The notes under the pieces were generated by a model, which worked only from the letters and a program-made list of their open reading frames with translations, did no database searches and was not told the origin of the DNA. A program made the translations under genes and the position numbers. From Spirosoma luteum DSM 19990 (GTDB lineage: Bacteria > Bacteroidota > Bacteroidia > Cytophagales > Spirosomataceae), in the NCBI RefSeq assembly GCF_000374065.1, contig NZ_KB893245.1:124001-188000 (forward strand): 64,000 nt of DNA. The letters run 5' to 3'. Below, in pieces: positions 52,776-60,896 of the stretch. Numbering within the stretch: the stretch's first letter is position 1; every line of letters starts with the position of its first letter.

Positions 52776-54025
52776 ACCGGCAAATCCATTATCGGCGCCG
52801 ATTCTGCTTTGCGGATACCGTTTCGTTTCAGCCCGCGCCGGGCCAGGACGGCACTGATCAGTACCAGAAGAGAACCCAGGAAATAGGGGGCACCAGGCAA
52901 ATAAAGGGGTGTTTTGACATCGGTGAAGTACGAAAAGAGATTTGTCATGATAAGTGGACCAAAAATAGACGTTGTACTGGTCAGGCTGGTTAAGGCACCC
53001 TGCAATTCCCCCTGCTCATTGGGCGGCACCTGATTCGATATAATCCCCTGAATAGATGGCTGAGCAATACCTCCCATGGCGTAAACAGCCATAAAGGCAA
53101 ACATCATCCAGCTTTGGCTGGCAAAACCAAATAGAGAAAGCCCGATAGCACTAAACAGCAGACCAACGTATACGGACCGTTCCTGCCCTAGTTTCGGAAT
53201 GATAACCCGGCTTAATCCACCCTGCACCACGGCAAACGATACACCAATAGCAGCCAGGGATAAACCAACCGTTTTTTCATCCCACTTAAACTTCTCCATG
53301 GTGTAGAACGTCCATGTACCCTGCACGGCAAACCCGGCAATATAAACTAATACCAGAGAGGCTACCAAGCCAAGAATAATTGGGTACTTACCCAACCGCA
53401 TCAGCGAACCAACCGGGTTAGCCCGTCGCCAGTCGAAGGGTCGGCGATTTTCAGGAGCGAGAGATTCGGGCAGAATGAAAAAGCCGTATATAAAATTAAC
53501 CATTGTTAATCCGGCTGCTACAAAGAAGGGGACGCGTGGGCCGTAGGAGCCCAAGAAACCCCCGACGGCGGGGCCAAGAATAAAACCTACGCCGAAGGCG
53601 GCACCGACCAGCCCAAAATTCTGCGCCCGTTTTTCGGGTGGACTAACATCGGCGATGTAAGCGGAAGCAGTCGTGAAACTCGCGCCGGTAATACCCGCCA
53701 GTACGCGCCCAATGAACAGCCACTCGATGGTTGGCGCAAAGCCAGTCAGGATATAATCCAGCCCAAAGCCAAACAGTGAGAAAAGCAGTACAGGCCTGCG
53801 CCCGTAGCGGTCGCTCAATCCACCCAGCACGGGAGAAAAAACGAACTGCATAATGGCGTAGGAAAATATCAGCCAGCCCCCCCAACTAGCTGCCTGGCTT
53901 AGGTTGCCATGAATAAGCTGTTCGATTAATTTTGGGAAAACCGGAATGATAATACCCAGTCCTGTAACGTCAATCAACAGGGTAATGAAAATAAAGACAA
54001 GAGCCGGAGCCGGACGGTTTTTCAT
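52772..54025 (-). CDS. MFS transporter, TCR/Tet family
   Basis: The 417-residue protein has about 12 membrane segments and MFS signatures of the TetA group: [18 protein letters not shown], the loop motif [14 protein letters not shown] between helices 2 and 3, and [19 protein letters not shown] second half with [12 protein letters not shown] follows. The group covers drug exporters and sugar or metabolite transporters, so tetracycline export is not assumed. Upstream on the same strand is dnaN, separated by a 31-bp perfect hairpin only 10 bases from this start codon. Confidence 0.88.
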   Translation of the reverse strand: MKNRPAPALVFIFITLLIDVTGLGIIIPVFPKLIEQLIHGNLSQAASWGGWLIFSYAIMQFVFSPVLGGLSDRYGRRPVLLFSLFGFGLDYILTGFAPTIEWLFIGRVLAGITGASFTTASAYIADVSPPEKRAQNFGLVGAAFGVGFILGPAVGGFLGSYGPRVPFFVAAGLTMVNFIYGFFILPESLAPENRRPFDWRRANPVGSLMRLGKYPIILGLVASLVLVYIAGFAVQGTWTFYTMEKFKWDEKTVGLSLAAIGVSFAVVQGGLSRVIIPKLGQERSVYVGLLFSAIGLSLFGFASQSWMMFAFMAVYAMGGIAQPSIQGIISNQVPPNEQGELQGALTSLTSTTSIFGPLIMTNLFSYFTDVKTPLYLPGAPYFLGSLLVLISAVLARRGLKRNGIRKAESAPIMDLPV

Positions 54026-54035
54026 AAATGATAAG

Positions 54036-54125
54036 TGGTAAATGATGACCGGGTCGCCGGAGCGATAGTGAATGTAAGCGCCAGCCTATTCATCATCGCT
54101 CCGGCGACCCGGTCATCATTTACCA
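54036..54125 (-). terminator. Very long perfect hairpin between dnaN and MFS gene (31-bp stem)
   Basis: The arms 54036-54066 and 54095-54125 are exactly complementary over 31 bases (TGGTAAATGATGACCGGG... on the left). Inside, a further TGAAT/ATTCA pair extends the stem to about 37 bp with one mismatch and a wobble. It lies between the dnaN stop (54138) and the MFS start (54025), both minus strand. It could terminate dnaN or hide the MFS start. No T-run is evident. Confidence 0.75.
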
Positions 54126-54137
54126 GTCATAATTGGT

Positions 54138-55277
54138 TTACGCGTATGTATTCAGCATAACCGGCATAACCAGCATCAGAATATCCTCATTTTCTTCTTT
54201 GTCAGCCGGAATCAACAGGCCTGCCCGGTTAGGGGCCGACATCTCGAGTGTAACCATCTTGGCACTCAGATTACTCAGTACTTCGGCCATGAGTTTGGCA
54301 TTGAAACCAATTTCCATCGGCTCGCCATCGTAGTCGCAGAGGAGCTTCTCGTTGGCTTCGTTGGAGTAGTCCAGGTCTTCGGCCGATATCGTTAGCGCGT
54401 TTGGTTTGAGCGACAATCGAATCTGGTGCGTAGTCCGGTTGGCATAAATCATAATCCGCTTCAGCGAGTTGAGCAGATCAGTACGGCCAATGGTCATCAC
54501 GTTCGGGTTATTGGTCGGAATCGCATTTTCATAATCGGGGAAACGCTCGTCAATCAGGCGGCAGATTAGCTGCGTTGGTCCAAACGTAAACGAAGCGTTC
54601 GATTGACTGAATTCTGCCGTGACAGGCTCGTTTTCGGGCAGTGATGACTTCAGCAATTGCAGGGCTTTGCGCGGAATAATAAAAGAGTTACTGCCCGATG
54701 CACCGAGGTCAGTCCGGCGGTAGCGGATAAGTCGGTGGCCATCTGTGGCCACAAAGGTTGCATTGGCATCCGTCAGTTGCAGCAGTACTCCTGTCATGGC
54801 AGGACGCAGGTCGTCGGTACTGGTAGCAAAAACGGTGTTATTGATTGCACTTAGCAGCACATCTGAGGTCATGTCAACTGACATGCTCTTGGTTACAATT
54901 GGTAACTTGGGGAAGTCAATTGGATTTTCGCCCGATAGTTTATACCGCCCGTTGTCCGTAAGGATTTCAGTGCCAAAGGTTTCTGTGTCAATATTGACCG
55001 TTACGGGTTGCTCTGGAAGGCTACGAAGGGTATCCAGCAACAGTTTGGCCGGGATAGCAATGGCTCCGCTCTCACTGGCATCCACCGGAATCTGGGTAGT
55101 CATGGTCGTCTGTAAATCCGAAGCCGTTACGGTAAGCGTACCACTCGATGAATCCTCCCCAACGTCGATGCGAAACAGGAAATTTTCGAGGATGGGAACA
55201 ATCGGATTTGTAGCGACAACGCCGTTAATATGCTGAAGGTTTTTGAGCAGTACAGAGGAGGAAACGATGAATTTCAT
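54138..55277 (-). CDS. dnaN: DNA polymerase III beta subunit (sliding clamp)
   Basis: The 379-residue protein is the ring-shaped clamp that holds DNA polymerase on DNA. It starts MKFIVSSSVLLKNLQHINGVV and has three repeated clamp domains. Visible signatures are SDLQTTMTTQIPV, ATDGHRLIRYRR, IPRKALQLLKSSL and the C-terminal LVMPVMLNTYA. The length fits the family. A TAnnTTTG-like TACTTTTG lies upstream on the minus strand (55325-55318) without a clear second box. dnaA is not in this window, so the gene is not in the usual origin arrangement here. Confidence 0.95.
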   Translation of the reverse strand: MKFIVSSSVLLKNLQHINGVVATNPIVPILENFLFRIDVGEDSSSGTLTVTASDLQTTMTTQIPVDASESGAIAIPAKLLLDTLRSLPEQPVTVNIDTETFGTEILTDNGRYKLSGENPIDFPKLPIVTKSMSVDMTSDVLLSAINNTVFATSTDDLRPAMTGVLLQLTDANATFVATDGHRLIRYRRTDLGASGSNSFIIPRKALQLLKSSLPENEPVTAEFSQSNASFTFGPTQLICRLIDERFPDYENAIPTNNPNVMTIGRTDLLNSLKRIMIYANRTTHQIRLSLKPNALTISAEDLDYSNEANEKLLCDYDGEPMEIGFNAKLMAEVLSNLSAKMVTLEMSAPNRAGLLIPADKEENEDILMLVMPVMLNTYA

Positions 55278-55436
55278 GAGCCAGTAGATTAAGGCGTTTT
55301 ATTGACAGATATAAGGACAAAAGTAGCAAAAAAAGCCGACTCATTTGTGCGTTTTTTATCAACAGTAACGAGTAAATAGCTTGCATTGAACGGCCTTACG
55401 ATTGTGGTTGTTTACAGCGTATTAGCAATAGAAAGT

Positions 55437-55949
55437 ATGGAAGCCGAAATAGTGAATCGCGTTGCCGGTAGTGGACTGGTTACCCTTGATCTGGAAGACT
55501 ATTATCACCCCGGAGAGCGGGTCGTTTATGACCTGAAGGATAATCTCTTCATGGGATTGATTTTAAAGGAAAAGGACTTTCGGGCGTTCTTGAAAGAACA
55601 CGACTGGAGCCAGTATGCGGGCAAAAATGTAGCCATTACCTGCACTGAAGATGCCATTATTCCTACCTGGGCGTACATGCTACTTACGTTACAGTTACAG
55701 CCTCATGCGAATACCATCGTATTCGGCCACCTGACTGACCTGGAAGAAAAATTGTATTTCGATGCTATCGCCCGCATCAACCCGGAAGACTACCGTGATG
55801 CCCGCGTTGTGGTAAAAGGCTGTTCCAACGTACCCGTACCAACGGCGGCTTATGTGGAAATTACGCGGGTACTGCGCCCCGTGGTGCAGAGTCTGCTCTT
55901 TGGGGAGCCGTGTAGCACTGTTCCCCTTTATAAACGCCCGAAAGGATGA
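55437..55949 (+). CDS. DUF2480 family protein
   Basis: The 170-residue product starts at the ATG giving MEAEIVNRVAGSGLVTLDLEDYY, the conserved opening of DUF2480. Later blocks LKEHDWSQYAGKNVAI, EDAIIPTWAYMLL and KGCSNVPVPTAAYVEIT match the family, which is confined mainly to Bacteroidota and has no known role. No signal peptide is seen. The gene ends at a 17-bp hairpin that it shares with the convergent helicase. Confidence 0.9.
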   Translation: MEAEIVNRVAGSGLVTLDLEDYYHPGERVVYDLKDNLFMGLILKEKDFRAFLKEHDWSQYAGKNVAITCTEDAIIPTWAYMLLTLQLQPHANTIVFGHLTDLEEKLYFDAIARINPEDYRDARVVVKGCSNVPVPTAAYVEITRVLRPVVQSLLFGEPCSTVPLYKRPKG

Positions 55950-56006
55950 GAACTGAAGGGCGTGGTTTCATTAAGTTTTGAAACGGGATTTCTTTGCAAA
56001 ACCCAA

Positions 56007-56043
56007 TAAAAACGGCTTCGGTATTGTACCGAAGCCGTTTTTA
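56007..56043. terminator. Bidirectional intrinsic terminator (17-bp stem)
   Basis: TAAAAACGGCTTCGGTA (56007-56023) pairs exactly with 56027-56043 around a 3-base loop. A-rich and T-rich ends let it act in both directions between the convergent DUF2480 and helicase genes. Confidence 0.9.
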
Positions 56044-56064
56044 TTGATTGTCCCGAGCCAATGA

Positions 56065-58314
56065 CTACTTAGCTACTTCCACATTTACGCGGTGCCCTTT
56101 GATGGTATTACCTTCCATAGCATCTACAACACGGTTGGCAATGTCCTTCGGTACATCTACGTACGTAAATTTATCGAAAATGTCGATGCTGCCGATGCTG
56201 CTGCCCGGCACGTTGGCCTCGCCCGCAATGGCTCCGACAATATCACCCGGACGGATGAAGTCCCGACGACCAACGCTCACCATCAAACGGGTCATGTTGG
56301 CTTCCCGTTCCCGTGGAACCCGTTTGTCGTCCCGATCAAAGTAGGGTTTGCCAGCCCGGTCTGGGCGAGCATCGCCCTCATTCCGGTTGAAACGCGGACG
56401 GTCACCACCCCCTTCACGGCTGAAACGGCCCGTTCCCCGGTCATCCCGGTTACCGTAACCGCGGGAGGCCGCATCACCATCGTTTCGACCACCAAAGCGC
56501 GACTGGCCTTCGCCACGTCCACCCCGGTCAAACCGACCTGAGCTCTCACCCCGGCCCCGGTCAAACCGGCCTGATCCTTCACCGCGCCCCCGCTCTTCGC
56601 GACGACGATCATCTTCAAGACCCAGGTTCTGATCGGCAAATTCGTTTTTCTCCAGACCCATGCTGCGCTTTACCAAAGCGGACACAATTTGCTCGTTTGA
56701 GAAACCGGCGTGCTGCAACTGGGTAAGGGTATCTTCATACAGGTTCAGGTCTTTGCTTTCCTTAATGGTTTGCTGAACCTGCTCGATGAAACGCGCCTTG
56801 CGCACACCAACGATATCTTCAAAGGATGGTATGACACCTTTGTCAACCCGTACTTTGGTGTAGGCCTGAATTTCGCGGAAACGGTATTTCTCGTCGCGAC
56901 CAACCATAGAGAAGGCCCGGCCCGATTTACCCGCGCGGCCTGTCCGGCCAATACGGTGTACGTAATACTCCTCGTCGAGGGGAATATCAAAGTTGAATAC
57001 TGCATCCACATCATCCACGTCGATACCACGGGCAGCTACATCGGTAGCCACCAGTATGCTCGTTGTGCCCGAGCGGAACTTACTCATCACGTTGTTCCGC
57101 TGTGCCTGCCGTAAGTCGCCGTGCAGGCCTTCGGCCTGATAACCGCGAATCTGTAAATCTTCAACGATCTCGTCGACTTTACGCTTCGTATTACAGAATA
57201 CCAGCAGCAATTTCAAGTCGTACATGTCGATCAGACGGCACATCACCTCTACTTTCGCTTTCGGTTTCACTTCAAAGTATACCTGCTCAATATTGGTGGC
57301 GGTCAGCTCTTTCTTGACAACTTTCACCAGCACAGGGTCCTGCAGGAATTTCTGCGTAATCTGCAAAATCGGCTTCGACATCGTAGCTGAGAACAGAATC
57401 GTCTGCCGCTCTTGGGGCATATCTTCCAGAATACTCTCAATGTCCTCACGGAAGCCCATATCGAGCATCTCATCGGCTTCGTCAAGAATCATCATCTTCA
57501 CGTTGCCAAGCTTGAGTGTGTTCCGCTCCATGTGGTCCATAACCCGGCCTGGTGTGCCAATAACGATGTGAACACCGCTTTTAAGCGACCGAATCTGCCG
57601 ATCAATGGAGTCACCACCGTAAATGGCTTCGATCCGTATACCGCGCTTGTGCTTGGCCAATTTCCGAATCTCGTCGGCTACCTGTAAGGCTAACTCACGG
57701 GTGGGGCATAGGATAAGGGCTTGCACCGAACGATCCTGTACATCGATTGATTCCAGCGCCGGAATACCAAAGGCAGCTGTTTTACCCGTACCGGTTTGTG
57801 CCTGACCAATCACATCCCGACCAGCCAGAATGGGTGGAATAGCCTCGGCCTGAATGGGTGATGGGCTGGAGAAACCCATGTCGGTAACGGCTTGCAGCAT
57901 TTCGTCGGAAATGCCGAGACTTGAAAATAAGATCTGGTTGGGGTCCACTTTAGGAGCAGGCTCCGTTATGGCAGCGGGCTGCTCAGCAACGGGTGCTTTC
58001 AGAGCCTCTTCCAGCGTAACAGGAGCAACTGGCTCATCAGCTACCACAATAACTTTATCGGCCACGCCTTCTACTACTGCGTCAATAGCTGAATCACTAA
58101 CAGGTGTTTCTGCAACAGCCTCAGCAGCGGCAGGAACTTCGGCGATTGCTTTCGCTACTTTCTTTTTAGGGACTTTAGCTGTCTTGACCTCTGGCGCGCT
58201 GGTTTCAGTACTCGGGCTAGCGGGTGCTACCGCCATGGCAGCCATCTCAGTGGCTACTTTTTCAATGTCCAGAAGATCATTTTGATCAACGGCTTTGGTT
58301 GTTTTCGTTTTCAT
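56065..58314 (-). CDS. DEAD-box RNA helicase (DeaD/CsdA-like)
   Basis: The 749-residue protein starts at the ATG giving MKTKTTKAVDQNDLL. Residues 1 to ~125 are an Ala-, Val- and Glu-rich extension. The helicase core follows with a Q-motif region (130-155), Walker A AQTGTGKT (172-179), PTRELALQ, DEAD and SAT motifs, and ARGIDV plus HRIGRTGR in the second lobe. Arg-Gly-rich low-complexity sequence comes next, and the last ~75 residues form a DbpA-type RNA-binding domain (MVSVGRRDFIRPGDIVGAI, VDVPKDIANRVVDAM). This layout matches DeaD-type helicases that unwind structured RNA, often in cold. It has a ~370-base leader. Confidence 0.93.
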   Translation of the reverse strand: MKTKTTKAVDQNDLLDIEKVATEMAAMAVAPASPSTETSAPEVKTAKVPKKKVAKAIAEVPAAAEAVAETPVSDSAIDAVVEGVADKVIVVADEPVAPVTLEEALKAPVAEQPAAITEPAPKVDPNQILFSSLGISDEMLQAVTDMGFSSPSPIQAEAIPPILAGRDVIGQAQTGTGKTAAFGIPALESIDVQDRSVQALILCPTRELALQVADEIRKLAKHKRGIRIEAIYGGDSIDRQIRSLKSGVHIVIGTPGRVMDHMERNTLKLGNVKMMILDEADEMLDMGFREDIESILEDMPQERQTILFSATMSKPILQITQKFLQDPVLVKVVKKELTATNIEQVYFEVKPKAKVEVMCRLIDMYDLKLLLVFCNTKRKVDEIVEDLQIRGYQAEGLHGDLRQAQRNNVMSKFRSGTTSILVATDVAARGIDVDDVDAVFNFDIPLDEEYYVHRIGRTGRAGKSGRAFSMVGRDEKYRFREIQAYTKVRVDKGVIPSFEDIVGVRKARFIEQVQQTIKESKDLNLYEDTLTQLQHAGFSNEQIVSALVKRSMGLEKNEFADQNLGLEDDRRREERGRGEGSGRFDRGRGESSGRFDRGGRGEGQSRFGGRNDGDAASRGYGNRDDRGTGRFSREGGGDRPRFNRNEGDARPDRAGKPYFDRDDKRVPREREANMTRLMVSVGRRDFIRPGDIVGAIAGEANVPGSSIGSIDIFDKFTYVDVPKDIANRVVDAMEGNTIKGHRVNVEVAK

Positions 58315-58687
58315 TAACTTGGGAATGATTAAATAAAGTAAATCATCCAAGCGAAGACGAGTGTGTGCCAGTGAACGGCGCGATAATGCGAGAATTGCCC
58401 AACGAACGAAGCTGCCCAACGACCTGATAAGGTCCCCAAAGCTATCCCCTCTATAACAGGGAAAAGACAACGACTGATGTGTCAGTCCAGCGCTATGCCA
58501 ACCCTGTGGCATTAACCTGGTACGACCGATTGACGATTAGCCCACGCGCAAATGTTCTGCTCTCGGCAGAACGTCCACTCAGAAACCCATCCTGTACATC
58601 CGTACATTGGCTCTGTCAGACTGCACTCCGCGTGATAAAAAAGGAGGGAAACAGAGACGCGACGGATGTCGCTTGTAAAATCTGGTG
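58315..58687 (-). promoter_or_regulatory. Long 5' leader of the DEAD-box helicase gene with hairpins
   Basis: No gene is visible between the helicase ATG and the putative promoter at 58688-58718. If that promoter is used, the mRNA carries a leader of about 370 bases. Visible hairpins are GTTCTGC/GCAGAAC (58554-58572, 5-base loop) and TGTAC/GTACA (58593-58606). Long structured leaders are typical of cold-shock and helicase genes. Confidence 0.45.
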
Positions 58688-58706
58688 CAAAAGTAAGTTA
58701 TATTTG
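58673..58706 (+). promoter_or_regulatory. Putative promoter of the DUF2905 gene
   Basis: TTG at 58673 and TATATTTG at 58699-58706 are separated by 23 bases. The DUF2905 start lies 92 bases downstream. The element overlaps the divergent helicase promoter-like site. Confidence 0.4.
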
Positions 58707-58718
58707 CCGATAATGCAA
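58688..58718 (-). promoter_or_regulatory. Putative promoter of the DEAD-box helicase gene
   Basis: Read on the minus strand, a TTG (58718-58716) and TACTTTTG (58695-58688) are 20 bases apart, matching the TTG-N19-23-TAnnTTTG pattern of the phylum. It overlaps the promoter-like element of the opposite strand. Confidence 0.4.
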
Positions 58719-58797
58719 GCAGGCGCGTAGTAATTTTGTATTTATTTTAGAAATAGCACGTTACTAAGCCGTACCCGCTGTTGACTATCCTGTTACT

Positions 58798-59031
58798 ATG
58801 AATCCATCCATCGGCAAATACATTGTTCTGATCGGCGCTACTATTGTGCTGGTAGGCTTGGTTGTATACTTCTTTGGAGACAAGCTTTCCTGGTTGGGAC
58901 GCTTACCGGGCGATATTCGGATTGAGGGAAAAAACGGTAGTGGGTTCTATTTCCCTATTGTCACCTGTATTATAGTCAGCATTCTGCTGAACCTGATTAT
59001 CGTTCTGATCCGTCGTTTTTTCGGGTCGTAG
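58798..59031 (+). CDS. DUF2905 small membrane protein
   Basis: The 77-residue product has two membrane segments (about residues 7-27 and 50-70) and the conserved block FGDKLSWLGRLPGDIRIEG of DUF2905. Its function is unknown. The last 35 bases overlap the convergent 3' end of the next gene. The start ATG at 58798 is well supported by the conserved opening. Confidence 0.88.
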   Translation: MNPSIGKYIVLIGATIVLVGLVVYFFGDKLSWLGRLPGDIRIEGKNGSGFYFPIVTCIIVSILLNLIIVLIRRFFGS

Positions 59032-60565
59032 CATTGGCCGATTTTCCGGCTGGCTCTTCTTCACGATAGGTGAGTTTATTCAGGTAAAACACCTCGCGCT
59101 GGTTGGCATAGTTTTGCGAGGGGGCTATTTTCTGAAAACCGTACGCCAGAAAATGCTGACCATACCAGGCCATCAGGTTGTCCTGCGCGGAAAAGGTCAC
59201 CTTTTCGTTTTCAACATTCGTCTGGAGCCTGAATTTTTCGGCCCCCTTTAGAACTTTACTACCCTGAATCACTTCCGTTGTAATTTCGCCGTCGTTAGGA
59301 TAAGCGAGTACAATCCGGTCGCCCTGCTGCGATACCTGCACCATTTCGGTCAGGTCTTTACTAAGTAGTTCTTTAATCGGAAAGCAATTGTCCCACAAGA
59401 GTTTGCCCTGCTTATCAAAGCCGCAAATGAACGCGTGGGTATAGTGAAAACCTTCATATCGATCGGAACCCCGCATGTACGCTCCATACCCGAGGGTGCT
59501 GCCCCGGTATTGTGGATAGTAAACCTCCGCAACAAGCGTAAGACCATCAGGTGTGGGTTGCAGGTCGTGTACCAGCAACCGGTAATGAAATTTATAATCT
59601 TTACCTTCTTCCTTTTTCTTTAAAGCCCGTGCCATCAGTTTTTGCTGACGATTGGGTTTCAGATAATTAAAGAAGTTCTGAAGCTGTGAAAACTCGATGT
59701 ACTGAATGTCGTTGTCTGCCTCATTTTCCTGCGATTTACCCGCTTCTCCGTGGTGAATTCGGGTGACGTAAATGCCTTGAGAATAAGGGGTACAGTCTGT
59801 TGAGTAATTACCAACTAGTAAGGATTCATTTTCATTTACCGGGAGTAGTTTCCCCGTAATCAGGCTATTTTCGGCCCCATCGAAATCCTTTATACGAAGT
59901 AGCTTACAATCGTAATTGTATGTTCTGATTGAGAATTTGCAGTGTCGTTTCAGGGAATGAACCAGCACGTTCACTTCCTGGTGGACTTCGTCAACTTCCA
60001 GACTATTTATCTCCATCCGATTGACGTATAGGCCAGGTAGTACTTTAGCAGACTGGTCAAAGAAGGAAAATGCCATCACCACGGGTCGGCCGTGATGATA
60101 ACCACCGACAAAAGCCTGACTACCCAATACTTTGAACTGACGCACATCGAACTGGTCGATCAAGCGACTTTCAAAGAGGTCTATGGCCCCGTCGTCCAGA
60201 TGCAATCGTATAAACTGGTACCGGTCGGTGTCGTATTCACGGAAAAGATGATAGGCGTACTGGTCTGTATTATAAGTTAGTATTGGTTTAAGCTTCAGAT
60301 CCTGTTTAAAGGCTACCTGCCAGAGTAATTTCAGGTCAACGTCATACTTTTTAAAATGGAGGGTAACAGGAGTGTTATCATAAAAACCCCCTGTTCGAAC
60401 CGTCATCAACACACCCCGCTCGGCTAAGGGCGTAACATCAAACGATTCGGATGCATTCGGGTCAGAGGGAATTTCAATACGCAGGGCCTGAGCCAATTGC
60501 GCTAAGGCTGGCTGCACGGCCAGCAAAGTGAGCAGGCAAACAACAGTATGAAGGATACGAATCAT
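58997..60565 (-). CDS. Secreted protein of unknown function (522 residues)
   Basis: The product has a signal peptide (ILHTVVCLLTLLAVQPALA, cleavage before QLAQ) and no further membrane segment. The mature part alternates short beta-strand-like stretches (VDLKLLWQVAFKQD, YQFIRLHLDDGAIDLFES, HAFICGFDKQGKLLWDNCFP) in a pattern recalling propeller-like or NHL-type secreted proteins. I do not recognise the family. The C-terminal ~25 residues are basic and polar. Its 3' end overlaps DUF2905 by 35 bases. It stands alone, with a separate upstream region of 331 bp. Confidence 0.65.
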   Translation of the reverse strand: MIRILHTVVCLLTLLAVQPALAQLAQALRIEIPSDPNASESFDVTPLAERGVLMTVRTGGFYDNTPVTLHFKKYDVDLKLLWQVAFKQDLKLKPILTYNTDQYAYHLFREYDTDRYQFIRLHLDDGAIDLFESRLIDQFDVRQFKVLGSQAFVGGYHHGRPVVMAFSFFDQSAKVLPGLYVNRMEINSLEVDEVHQEVNVLVHSLKRHCKFSIRTYNYDCKLLRIKDFDGAENSLITGKLLPVNENESLLVGNYSTDCTPYSQGIYVTRIHHGEAGKSQENEADNDIQYIEFSQLQNFFNYLKPNRQQKLMARALKKKEEGKDYKFHYRLLVHDLQPTPDGLTLVAEVYYPQYRGSTLGYGAYMRGSDRYEGFHYTHAFICGFDKQGKLLWDNCFPIKELLSKDLTEMVQVSQQGDRIVLAYPNDGEITTEVIQGSKVLKGAEKFRLQTNVENEKVTFSAQDNLMAWYGQHFLAYGFQKIAPSQNYANQREVFYLNKLTYREEEPAGKSANATTRKNDGSER

Positions 60566-60896
60566 GTAGCCTGGTCAGTGAACGCATGGACGGACACGGT
60601 TATATGAAGTTACGAGTAAAAGAAGACATCGCAAAAGCGTATGGTAAACAACGACAATTTTTATGCCATCGTATCGCACGTTTACAAGCTTTCGGATTGG
60701 ATAATTGCTTCGGGGGATAATGTACTCAAAACATAAAAATCGATCGTGGATTTCATCTGCGGAACAAATGATTCCATTTAGAGTCACTACCTCTTATCAG
60801 GTGAGCAGAAAGAGCCATATATTCTTGTATTGAGTAAATTTTCCTTATTTTTAGCTGATTATACCTGGAAAGGCAACATAAAATTTGGAAATACCA
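60566..60896. other. Divergent intergenic region
   Basis: The region separates the minus-strand unknown gene from the plus-strand amidohydrolase and should hold both promoters. A 70-codon minus-strand frame (60575-60787) has no family features and is not called. No strong hairpin or clear promoter box was seen. Confidence 0.4.
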
